Shown in pieces: positions 50,845-58,501 of a stretch of 64,000 nt of DNA. Below the pieces are notes generated by a model. The model saw only the letters and a program-made list of their open reading frames with translations, did not search any database and had not been told where the DNA came from. The stretch is taken from the NCBI GenBank assembly GCA_947627275.1, contig CANQVK010000016.1, forward strand, positions 1-64,000. The letters run 5' to 3'. Source of the DNA: an uncultured Ruminococcus sp. Its GTDB lineage: Bacteria > Bacillota > Clostridia > Oscillospirales > Ruminococcaceae. Position numbers and translations under genes: made by a program. The stretch's first letter is position 1. Every line of letters begins with the position of its first letter.

Positions 50845-51469
50845 TTTCCTGCTCCTTTCCGCCGTTCTCCATAGTCTCCTCACCCTCCACAAGCTTCTTT
50901 ATTTCAGCCATATAGCGGTTTTTCAGCTTGACAAGCTGACGGGGATTCGGGTCGTCGGGATCTTCAACGTACTCCGCAGGGTCTATGGGTTCTCCGTATT
51001 TTACAGTGACCTTAGTCCGGAATTTTAGCTTTTCTCCAAAAACAATGCCTACCGGTATTATCTGCCTGCCCGATCGGGCTGCAATTACCGCTGCTCCCGA
51101 GTGTCCTCTGTGTACCTTGCCGTCCTTTGAACGCGTACCCTCGGGGAAGATCATAAGGCATTTGCCTTTGTTAAGCCTTTCGACCGCCGTATCGAGCACA
51201 GCCGTATCGCCCTTTCCCCGAGACACCGGGAACGCTCCGAGACTGCGTATAAGCCATGCGAAAAGCTTGTTCCTGAAAAGCTCCTCCTTAGCCATAAATG
51301 CGTAAGTACCCCTTGCGCCGCAGCCCACAAGCGGCGGATCGGCGTTGGTACGATGATTTGAAGCATATATCACGGGAGTTTTTACAGGTATATTTTTCCT
51401 GCCCTCGAATTTCAGGTCAAAGGCGATATGAAAGGCTATCCACACAAGAACTTTAGCAATGTAATACAT
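50837..51469 (-). CDS. plsC: 1-acyl-sn-glycerol-3-phosphate acyltransferase
   Basis: Makes phosphatidic acid from lysophosphatidic acid at the membrane. The 210-residue product has an N-terminal hydrophobic segment, the catalytic HX4D motif HRTNAD (39-44) and the FPEGTRSKDGK motif. It shares one base with the cmk stop (TAATG) and eight with the ispH-S1 start. The order cmk-plsC-ispH is common in Clostridia. Confidence 0.93.
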   Translation of the reverse strand: MYYIAKVLVWIAFHIAFDLKFEGRKNIPVKTPVIYASNHRTNADPPLVGCGARGTYAFMAKEELFRNKLFAWLIRSLGAFPVSRGKGDTAVLDTAVERLNKGKCLMIFPEGTRSKDGKVHRGHSGAAVIAARSGRQIIPVGIVFGEKLKFRTKVTVKYGEPIDPAEYVEDPDDPNPRQLVKLKNRYMAEIKKLVEGEETMENGGKEQENE

Positions 51470-52128
51470 TAAATCCTCTCCTTGATGATCTCTGTGATCT
51501 TTGCCGCTGACTGCTCTAAAGTCAACTCGGTCGTATCCACAAGAACGGCGTCCTCCGCCTGTCTGAGCGGAGCTGTTTCTCGGTGCATATCCTGATAGTC
51601 GCGTTCATTGATGTCCCTGAGTATCTCCTCGTAGGACGGACAACCGGGCTTCTCGGAAAGCTCTTTATAACGGCGGTTGGCACGTTCCTCAGCCGAAGCC
51701 GTGAGGAAAATCTTAACGTCTGCATTTGGGAGAACTACCGTGCCGATGTCTCTGCCGTCCATGATAATATTGTTCTCGCGGGCAAGCTTTTGCTGTAAAT
51801 CGAAAAGTCTCGCTCTGACCGCCGGTATCGCCGAGGTACGCGAGGCAGCCATAGAGATCTCGGGAGTTCTGATAAGCTCGGAAACGTCTCTGTCCCCGAG
51901 ATAAACGCGCTGTACTCCGTCTTTGAACCTGAGAGATACTTCCGCATTTTTCAAAGCGGATTCGATGTTCTCATCGGAAATATTATTTTCGGTGATATAC
52001 AGGGCAACGGCACGGTACATCGCTCCCGTGTCCACATAAATGTACCCCATTTCGGCGGAAACCATTTTGGCTATAGTGCTTTTTCCTGCTCCGGCAGGTC
52101 CGTCAATAGCTATATTGATCGTATTCAT
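51469..52128 (-). CDS. cmk: Cytidylate kinase
   Basis: Phosphorylates CMP and dCMP. The 219-residue product has the P-loop GPAGAGKST (9-17), the DTGAMYRAV motif, MDGRDIGTVVLPNADVKIFL and the RANRR segment. GGAGT stands upstream of the ATG. Normal length. Confidence 0.95.
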   Translation of the reverse strand: MNTINIAIDGPAGAGKSTIAKMVSAEMGYIYVDTGAMYRAVALYITENNISDENIESALKNAEVSLRFKDGVQRVYLGDRDVSELIRTPEISMAASRTSAIPAVRARLFDLQQKLARENNIIMDGRDIGTVVLPNADVKIFLTASAEERANRRYKELSEKPGCPSYEEILRDINERDYQDMHRETAPLRQAEDAVLVDTTELTLEQSAAKITEIIKERI

Positions 52129-52141
52129 AAAAACTACTCCT

Positions 52142-52660
52142 TTAAATCAATTCAGATACGGAAATTACAAGATCGGTAAGAACCGCCGCAGCCGATATTG
52201 CCGAAAAGGTTATACATAGCCATTTCGGCAGCTTTTCGCTGAGCTTTCCCGACATCGGGTGAACGAGAAAGAAATACAGCAGAGCAAATATCCCGAATAT
52301 TCCGCTTGAGATAAGGCTCGATCTGTCGAGGATAGAAAACTTCCAGCTTCGGTACGTCCAGAACTGCTTGTGGAAAATAAATTCCAGCAGATAAGACGCT
52401 CCAAGTTCAAAAATCGTCGTGACGACCGCAGAAAACAGAAAAACAAAAACAGGATTTCTTTTTTTCTCACGAAGCACGGCTAATAAAAGGAACGCTCCCA
52501 CGGCGTATATCGGTACTATCGGCATATGAAGCATTCCGCGGTTATCAAAATATCCCCACATTACCCATACGGTAGCAACCTCGTACAGCCAACCGATAAA
52601 GCCTGCGAGCATAAATTCAAAAACGTATCGGAACGCTGTTCTCGAAAATTCTTTTTTCAT
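52142..52660 (-). CDS. Putative ABC-transporter type IV permease-like membrane protein (PF06541)
   Basis: A 172-residue membrane protein with four to five predicted helices. The N-terminal pattern FMLAGFIGWLYEV and the later EFIFHKQFWTYRSWKFSIL match the PF06541 (CmpB-like) family, labelled putative ABC transporter but without a known partner. The start at 52660 has AGGAGGG upstream; a longer frame to 52687 is less likely. The family is common in Clostridia and its true role is not known. Confidence 0.75.
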   Translation of the reverse strand: MKKEFSRTAFRYVFEFMLAGFIGWLYEVATVWVMWGYFDNRGMLHMPIVPIYAVGAFLLLAVLREKKRNPVFVFLFSAVVTTIFELGASYLLEFIFHKQFWTYRSWKFSILDRSSLISSGIFGIFALLYFFLVHPMSGKLSEKLPKWLCITFSAISAAAVLTDLVISVSELI

Positions 52661-52677
52661 GAAGAACCCTCCTGCAT

Positions 52678-53895
52678 CTACAGGCACATCGCCGCTGAAT
52701 ATGCTGTTGAAAAAGCGATCTGAAGATTGAAGCCTCCCGTATACGCATCAACGTCAATGACCTCTCCTGCAAAGAAAAGTCCCTCTGTCAGCTTCGATCC
52801 CATGGTCTTAGGGTCTATTTCCTTTACCGACACGCCGCCGCTGGTGATTATAGCTTCATCAATTGGACGAAACCCCGAGATACGCACAGGAAAAGCCTTT
52901 ATAAGCTCTCCGAAACGCAGACGTTCCTCTTTGGTGACGCCGTTTATCTTCCTGTCGGCTGCGATTCCCGACAGCCGCACTATGACGGGAATAAGCTTTG
53001 CGGGAAGAAGCTTTCGTATGCCATTAATAAAGTCGCGGTTGAGATTATCAGCGAAATCCCGTCTTATCCTTGCATCGAGCTGTTCTGCGGTCAGGGCAGG
53101 CTTAAGGTCTATCATCGCTTTATACCGATCAGGCTGCATTTTACGGATATGACTGCTTGCTGAAAGCGTCAGCGGTCCGCTGATACCGAAATGAGTGAAC
53201 AGCATCTCCCCCATTTCGCTGTATATCGTCTTTTCCCCGTCCATGAGCTTTAATGTGACGTTGCGCAGAGAAAGTCCCATAAGCTCGCCGCAGAATTTAT
53301 CGGGGGAAACAAGCGGAACAAGGCTCGGTTTAAGCTCCGTAATGGTATGACCTGCCTGTTTTGCCAATATATAGCCGTCCCCCGTTGAACCCGTTGCAGG
53401 ATAGGACATTCCTCCGCAGGCAATAAGAACGCTGCCGCTGCGGTACTCCTTGCCGCCTGCAATTACTCCCGTACATCTGCCGTCCTCTATAATAAGGGAC
53501 TCAACAGCCTTTCTGACGATCTTCACGCCGAGACGTTTAAGTTCACCGTCAAGAGCCGAAACAATGTCCTCCGCTTTGTCGCTGACAGGGAAAACACGGT
53601 TTCCCCGCTCGGTTTTCAGCGGAACGCCAAGCTCCTCAAAAAAAGCCATTGTCTCCTCCGCCCCGAAAACGGAAAAAGAGCTGTACATAAAACGGCTGTT
53701 TACCGATATATTCTCCATATGCTCGCGAGTGGAAGAATTATTGGTAACATTGCATCTGCCCTTGCCCGTAATGCGGAGCTTTCTGCCTATATTGGCGTTT
53801 TTCTCGAAAAGCAGCACGGATTTTCCGAAACGAGCCGCAAATACTGCCGCCGTACAGCCTGCCGCTCCGCCGCCTACTATAATGGTGTCGGTCAT
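52678..53895 (-). CDS. FAD-dependent oxidoreductase, HI0933/YhiN family
   Basis: A 405-residue flavoprotein of unknown reaction. N-terminal Rossmann motif IIVGGGAAGCTAAVFAARFG (residues 4-23), then GKGRCNVTN, a hallmark of the family, and LIACGGMSYPATGSTGDGY. The C-terminal FAD block is GLFFAGEVIDVDAYTGGFNL. The ATG at 53895 has GAGAGGTG upstream; the upstream frame up to 54012 runs back through DUF3006 and is rejected. It precedes cmk, often seen in Clostridia. Confidence 0.9.
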   Translation of the reverse strand: MTDTIIVGGGAAGCTAAVFAARFGKSVLLFEKNANIGRKLRITGKGRCNVTNNSSTREHMENISVNSRFMYSSFSVFGAEETMAFFEELGVPLKTERGNRVFPVSDKAEDIVSALDGELKRLGVKIVRKAVESLIIEDGRCTGVIAGGKEYRSGSVLIACGGMSYPATGSTGDGYILAKQAGHTITELKPSLVPLVSPDKFCGELMGLSLRNVTLKLMDGEKTIYSEMGEMLFTHFGISGPLTLSASSHIRKMQPDRYKAMIDLKPALTAEQLDARIRRDFADNLNRDFINGIRKLLPAKLIPVIVRLSGIAADRKINGVTKEERLRFGELIKAFPVRISGFRPIDEAIITSGGVSVKEIDPKTMGSKLTEGLFFAGEVIDVDAYTGGFNLQIAFSTAYSAAMCL

Positions 53896-53899
53896 TTTT

Positions 53900-54106
53900 T
53901 CACCTCTCAAACAGCTTCCGAAGTCTGTCGGAAGCCTTTCTGCGCCGTTCCTCCGAAGCCTTGCAGTCAACGGCATACCGCCCGTTTTCAAGCGTAAGCA
54001 CGTCTCCCTCACGTGCGTTTTCGGGAAGCTCCGAAACGTTTATCACGATCATTCCGCCGTCTGTCTCTACGACTGCGTTATCGCCCTCAAACCTGTCTAT
54101 TATCAT
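53900..54106 (-). CDS. DUF3006 family protein
   Basis: A 68-residue protein matching DUF3006: it starts MIIDRFEGDNAVVETDGG and has the pattern EGDVL followed by a Lys/Arg-rich helix (ASEERRRKASDRLRKLFER). It is commonly encoded next to ComEC-like metallo-beta-lactamase proteins, as here. GAGAGGTG precedes the ATG; the stop lies four bases before the flavoprotein start. Function unknown. Confidence 0.85.
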   Translation of the reverse strand: MIIDRFEGDNAVVETDGGMIVINVSELPENAREGDVLTLENGRYAVDCKASEERRRKASDRLRKLFER

Positions 54107-54110
54107 AGTT

Positions 54111-55100
54111 TCACCTCTCGCTCCGAACCTTTAAGCTTTCCCCGTCTGATATTATCACAACGCTGCCGCACATATCGGTACGGTAAATTTCATCGGTATA
54201 CCGACGTATCCTGTTGAGCGCTTCATTGTCGGGGTGTCCGTAGGAATTTCCGCTGCCGCATGAGATCACCGCTATGTCGGGCGAAATTGTATCCATAAAC
54301 AATTCGGAGCTTGACGTTTTACTGCCGTGATGACCAACCTTATAAACGTCGATATGCCCGAAAAGTCCCGCGTTCACCATTTCCTCCTCCGCAGAAGCCT
54401 CGGCGTCCCCCGTGAAGATAAAGCTGTTTTCACCATGATAAAGAACGATACCCACGGAATAATTATTTGTGTTGGAGCATTCATCTGAGATCGGAGCTAC
54501 TATTTCCCATCGGGCGTCGCCCAATTTTCCTTTCCTGCCTGCCTCGGCTGAGGTCAAATTCAGACCTTTCTCCTCCGCCGCATCAAGGAAATCCTCAAAA
54601 TACCGTGTAGCCGGAACGTCGCTCTCGGCAAGGGACGGCATTATAAATTCGCCTATATCGTAGCTTTCCACTATCTCCGCCATTCCGCCCATGTGGTCGG
54701 AATGAGGATGAGTTGCAACCACAAAATCAAAAGCTTCGATCTCCGCCTTGTTAAGATAGTGACGAACGTTTTCGGCTTCGGACGCTTCTCCGCAGTCAAT
54801 GAGCATAGTCTCGCCGCCGCACGTTATGCAGATACAGTCGCCCTGCCCCACGTCTATGTAGTGAACGGTCAGCGTTTCTTCTGCGGACTTGTGCCATGCG
54901 TCACGATTACTGCTGTAGATCATCAGCCCTAAAAGTATCGCAAGGCTGATGACAACAGTCCCGAAACCGCCTATGCTCTCAGTTTTCCGCCTTTTTTCCT
55001 TTGCGGACGAACGGCTGACCGATCGCCTTTTGACATGCGGTCTTTTGCCTGATGAGGACGTTCTGAATTTCGTTTTGTATGATTTTTTCCTCCGTGCCAT
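54111..55100 (-). CDS. ComEC/Rec2-like metallo-beta-lactamase hydrolase
   Basis: A 329-residue protein: a very basic N-terminus (1-43, many Lys, Arg and Ser), one membrane helix (about 44-62), and a metallo-beta-lactamase domain (about 78-325). Metal motifs THPHSDHMGG, FTGDAEASAEEE and KVGHHGSKTS are intact. The domain is the same as the C-terminal domain of ComEC, a DNA-uptake component, but stands alone here with a membrane anchor. It starts 130 bases inside ygiQ, in another frame, a long overlap. No other start lies before the helix with a better ribosome binding site. Confidence 0.85.
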   Translation of the reverse strand: MARRKKSYKTKFRTSSSGKRPHVKRRSVSRSSAKEKRRKTESIGGFGTVVISLAILLGLMIYSSNRDAWHKSAEETLTVHYIDVGQGDCICITCGGETMLIDCGEASEAENVRHYLNKAEIEAFDFVVATHPHSDHMGGMAEIVESYDIGEFIMPSLAESDVPATRYFEDFLDAAEEKGLNLTSAEAGRKGKLGDARWEIVAPISDECSNTNNYSVGIVLYHGENSFIFTGDAEASAEEEMVNAGLFGHIDVYKVGHHGSKTSSSELFMDTISPDIAVISCGSGNSYGHPDNEALNRIRRYTDEIYRTDMCGSVVIISDGESLKVRSER

Positions 55101-56926
55101 CCGTTACCACCGCCTTTATTTGAAGATCTTGGCGAAATATCGTCAACGAGACAATTCGGCGAGCTTCCTATGAGATCGTATCTTCCCGCTTTTTTCAGAG
55201 CTTCCAGAACAAGCTCCCTGTTCTGCGGTCGGAAATACTGGAGCAATGCACGCTGCATAGCCTTTTCCTTCGGAGTTTTCGGGACATATACACTCTTCAT
55301 TGTATACGGATCAAGCTCCGTATAGAACATACATGTGGAGATAGTACCGGGGGTGGGATAGAAATCCTGCACCTGCTCGGGACGTATTTTGTTGTCCCTC
55401 AGAAACAGGGCAAGCTCTATCGCTTCATTAAGCGTGCTTCCCGGATGCGAGGACATGAGGTACGGCACGAGATACTGCTCCTTGCCGATACCTTTAGTTA
55501 TCTCGTAAAACCGCTTCTGAAACGCCTTGTACGCTTCGATATGCGGCTTGCCCATTTTATCGAGGACTGCCGCCGAGCAATGCTCGGGAGCGACCTTTAG
55601 CTGACCGCTGACGTGATATTTTATAAGCTCGCGGATAAACTCGTCATTCTTGTCCTCCATGAGATAATCGTAGCGTATTCCCGAACGTATAAAAACTCGC
55701 TTTACGCCCTTGACTGCACGGATTTTCCGAAGCAGTGCAAGATATTCCGCATGGTCGGCTTTCAGAGCCGGACAGGGCGTGGGGGCAAGACATTTTTTCC
55801 CCATGCACAGACCCTTGTCAAGCTGCTTTTCGCAGGAGGTATGACGGAAATTCGCCGTAGGTCCGCCTACATCATGGATATATCCCTTGAAATCGGGCAT
55901 CTTTGTGATACGCTCCGCCTCGGCGAGAACGGACTCCTCGCTCCTGACGGTCACTCTGCGTCCCTGATGAAGCGCAATTGAACAGAAGTTGCAGTAGCCG
56001 AAGCAGCCCCTGTTGTGGGTTATGGAGAAGCGAACCTCCTCGATCCCCGGAACTCCCCCGAGAGCCTCGTAGGACGGGTGATAGCGCCGTGTATACGGCA
56101 GACTGTAGATATAGTCAAGCTCCTCTGTGGTAAGGCTCTTTGCAGGAGGATTCTGCACAAGCATCATATTTCCGTGACGCTGAATAATTGTCTTTCCGTA
56201 GACCTCGTCCTGCCAGTCGTACTGTATTTTCGTTGCCTTTGCATATTCGCGCTTGTTGTCCCTGACCTGCTCGAAAGAGGGACACTGTGCCGCGCCGATC
56301 GGCGTATTTACAGGCTCGGTCATGTAGCATGTTCCGCGAATATCGTGAATATCACGGATATTTTCGCCGTCTGCAAGGCGTGTGCAAAGCTCCTGTATCT
56401 GATGCTCGCCCATGCCGTACATGAGCAGGTCTGCTCCGCTGTCAGGCAGGATAGACGGACGCACGGCATCGTCCCAGTAGTCATAGTGGGCGAAGCGGCG
56501 CAGGGAGGCTTCAAGTCCGCCTATTGCTATGGGAACGCCGCCGAAATATTCACGAAGCTTCTGACAGTAGACGATAACGGCTCTGTCGGGACGTTTTCCT
56601 GCCACGCCGCCTGCCGTGTACGCATCGTCGGAACGCTTGCGCTTTGCCGCAGTATAATGAGCTACCATAGAATCAATATTGCCGGCAGTCACGAGAAAGG
56701 CGTACTTAGGCGCGCCGAAACGTTTGAAGTCACGGTCTGTTCTCCAGTCGGGCTGTGAGATTATTCCCACTGTAAAGCCCATAGCCTCTATCAGACGTGT
56801 TATTATTGCCGCACCAAAGCTCGGGTGGTCAACGTAAGCGTCCCCCGTTATGTAAATGAAATCGAACTGCCCGATGCCCTGTTCGTCCATTTCTCTTTTG
56901 GTTAAAGGTATAAACTTATCGTACAT
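54971..56926 (-). CDS. YgiQ-family radical SAM protein
   Basis: A 651-residue radical SAM protein. N-terminal domain (1-290) begins MYDKFIPLTKREMDEQGI; the cluster motif CFGYCNFC lies near residue 320 after THNRG; further Cys blocks follow (CLAPTPCPAL). The C-terminus is Lys/Arg/Gly/Ser-rich and shares 130 bases with the next gene in another frame. The biochemical role of the family is unknown. The start is ATG at 56926 with GGTGA upstream; a TTG at 56944 is possible. Confidence 0.9.
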   Translation of the reverse strand: MYDKFIPLTKREMDEQGIGQFDFIYITGDAYVDHPSFGAAIITRLIEAMGFTVGIISQPDWRTDRDFKRFGAPKYAFLVTAGNIDSMVAHYTAAKRKRSDDAYTAGGVAGKRPDRAVIVYCQKLREYFGGVPIAIGGLEASLRRFAHYDYWDDAVRPSILPDSGADLLMYGMGEHQIQELCTRLADGENIRDIHDIRGTCYMTEPVNTPIGAAQCPSFEQVRDNKREYAKATKIQYDWQDEVYGKTIIQRHGNMMLVQNPPAKSLTTEELDYIYSLPYTRRYHPSYEALGGVPGIEEVRFSITHNRGCFGYCNFCSIALHQGRRVTVRSEESVLAEAERITKMPDFKGYIHDVGGPTANFRHTSCEKQLDKGLCMGKKCLAPTPCPALKADHAEYLALLRKIRAVKGVKRVFIRSGIRYDYLMEDKNDEFIRELIKYHVSGQLKVAPEHCSAAVLDKMGKPHIEAYKAFQKRFYEITKGIGKEQYLVPYLMSSHPGSTLNEAIELALFLRDNKIRPEQVQDFYPTPGTISTCMFYTELDPYTMKSVYVPKTPKEKAMQRALLQYFRPQNRELVLEALKKAGRYDLIGSSPNCLVDDISPRSSNKGGGNGWHGGKNHTKRNSERPHQAKDRMSKGDRSAVRPQRKKGGKLRA

Positions 56927-56940
56927 ATTTTCACCGTTTA

Positions 56941-57756
56941 TCAATCGCAGTCACAGTCAATAGCAACATTTGAGAAATCTCTCCTGAGCAGGTCGTCACG
57001 GCTCATCAGCCAATATACCGCCCACAGACAGCCCTCCTGATAATCAAACTGGAACAGATTTACTCTATTTTCATCTATGTAAGGCTTATTGCCGCCTTTC
57101 GGAAAACCGAAAAGCTTGTCGCAGCTCTCTGAAAAATCGTAAGCTTCCATTTCAAGAGCTTCTTCAAGTCCGTCAATATCATAGGCAGCCTGCTCGTCTA
57201 ATTCGTCCATCCAGCCGAATTCAACAGCTTTTTCGGGCAGACATTCTTCAAAGTATTTGCTGTAATATCCGCACGGAGGTTCAGTACGTCTCAATTCCGA
57301 CATATCGCCGTCCCAGTAGATCACTTTGTGAATTGCGGTATTATCTGGTTCTTCTGCAATAATTTCAGAATATTCATCACTTTCACGTTCCAGTACCTCA
57401 CCGCTCCAAAATATATAGAGCATACCTGTTTTCGGCAGAATATTTTCCAGATCGTCACCCGATTCTGCAAGCTCATATAAATTGATCTGTGCGACTAACT
57501 GCATAGCTGATTTTTCATAATGCTCAACCGTTCCCTTGTTCTGCCCTTTAAGCCATGTTTCGGTATATCCCGACATTGTGGGATATTCGATCTCAGGCGG
57601 CAGATCGGGAAATCCGCCTATTTTACTTGCACCTGTGGGAACTTCTCCGTCGTACTCCTTATCAAAGCAGCCTATGGCGTTGCGGTAATATTTTTTCAGT
57701 TTCTCAGCCATTTCGGTGTAGCCCTTTGAATTAAGTTCATCAATAAATTCAGGCAT
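56941..57756 (-). CDS. DUF1963 (YwqG-like) protein, copy a
   Basis: A 271-residue acidic cytosolic protein of the DUF1963 family. It has the family landmarks GASKIGGFPDLPPEIEYP, AQINLYELAESGDDLENILP and GMLYIFWSG, with KLFGFPKGGNKPYI and LFQFDYQEGCLW later. Function is not known; related proteins are sometimes found in toxin-immunity loci. GGAGGATAA precedes the ATG. It is paralogous to the next gene upstream, with an extra stretch of roughly 30 residues after PPEIEYP. See the duplication finding for the 57757-57831 gap. Confidence 0.85.
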   Translation of the reverse strand: MPEFIDELNSKGYTEMAEKLKKYYRNAIGCFDKEYDGEVPTGASKIGGFPDLPPEIEYPTMSGYTETWLKGQNKGTVEHYEKSAMQLVAQINLYELAESGDDLENILPKTGMLYIFWSGEVLERESDEYSEIIAEEPDNTAIHKVIYWDGDMSELRRTEPPCGYYSKYFEECLPEKAVEFGWMDELDEQAAYDIDGLEEALEMEAYDFSESCDKLFGFPKGGNKPYIDENRVNLFQFDYQEGCLWAVYWLMSRDDLLRRDFSNVAIDCDCD

Positions 57757-57786
57757 TCAATTATCCTCCATTTGTCTTGTTTTCCA
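57757..57786 (-). pseudogene. Remnant of the ftsK 3' end
   Basis: Read on the minus strand, these 30 bases encode WKTRQMEDN-stop and match 26 of 30 bases of the true ftsK end (58531-58502, WKIRQLEDK-stop). No ftsK body is attached. It provides the ribosome binding site for DUF1963 copy a, as the real ftsK end does for copy b. Confidence 0.8.
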
Positions 57787-57787
57787 T

Positions 57788-57820
57788 TTATTGGGTTAAA
57801 AGTATAAATTTATCGTACAA
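57788..57820 (-). pseudogene. Remnant of the ygiQ 5' end
   Basis: Minus strand bases 57820-57788 read (TTG)YDKFILLTQ-stop and match about 27 of 33 bases of the ygiQ start (MYDKFIPLTK). The remnant follows DUF1963 copy b as ygiQ follows copy a. Confidence 0.8.
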
Positions 57821-57831
57821 GTTTACGCCTC

Positions 57832-58500
57832 CTAATCCATATCATAATAAAACCAACCGTAAACCTCGCCTTTTTTCAGGTCTTCTTTCCGCATTATCCA
57901 GTATTCCGACCACACACAGCCAATATTATAATTAAACTGAAACAAAAGCAAATCTTCTTCATTAAAATCGGGCTTGTTTCCGCCTGTGGGATAGCCTAAA
58001 AGTTTATCAGCCCTCACAGCAAGTTCGTCAGGGTCGTAGCCATAATCTGAAATAAGTTTGTAAAGTTCTTTATCTATGCAGTATTCGTCATATTCTTCGT
58101 GCGCCTCAAATCCAATCACGACTTCTCTCTCGTCGGGATTTCCGCAACGTCTTAAAGTTGACATATCGCCGTCCCAATGGATAATATCATAGTCGCATTC
58201 GTCAATTTCTTCATTCCAGAAAAAATAAAGCATACCTGTTTTAGGCAGAAGATTTTCAACGTCCGCGCCGCTTTCAGCAAGTTCATAAAGATTTATCTGC
58301 GCAAACAACGGTATATCAGGTAATTCTATTTCAGGCGGCAGATCGGGACAGCCCCCCTTGCTTGCCCCTATCGGTACTTCTCCCTCTGCCAAACGGCATT
58401 TCAGTATGACAGCATTTCTGTAATACTGTTTAAGATATCCAGCTTCTTCGGTATAACCGTCTCTTTCGAGCTGTTCAAATAAAGTTAATTTTTCTGACAT
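57832..58500 (-). CDS. DUF1963 (YwqG-like) protein, copy b
   Basis: A 222-residue paralogue of copy a with the same landmarks: GYTEEAGYLKQYYRNAV, GASKGGCPDLPPEIELP, AQINLYELAESGADVENLLP, GMLYFFWNE, HWDGDMSTLRRCG and KLLGYPTGGNKPDF. It lacks the insertion seen in copy a. The ribosome binding site GGAGG lies in the last codons of ftsK, whose stop is one base before the ATG region. The two copies are roughly half identical by eye, far less than their flanking remnants. Confidence 0.85.
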   Translation of the reverse strand: MSEKLTLFEQLERDGYTEEAGYLKQYYRNAVILKCRLAEGEVPIGASKGGCPDLPPEIELPDIPLFAQINLYELAESGADVENLLPKTGMLYFFWNEEIDECDYDIIHWDGDMSTLRRCGNPDEREVVIGFEAHEEYDEYCIDKELYKLISDYGYDPDELAVRADKLLGYPTGGNKPDFNEEDLLLFQFNYNIGCVWSEYWIMRKEDLKKGEVYGWFYYDMD

Positions 58501-58501
58501 A

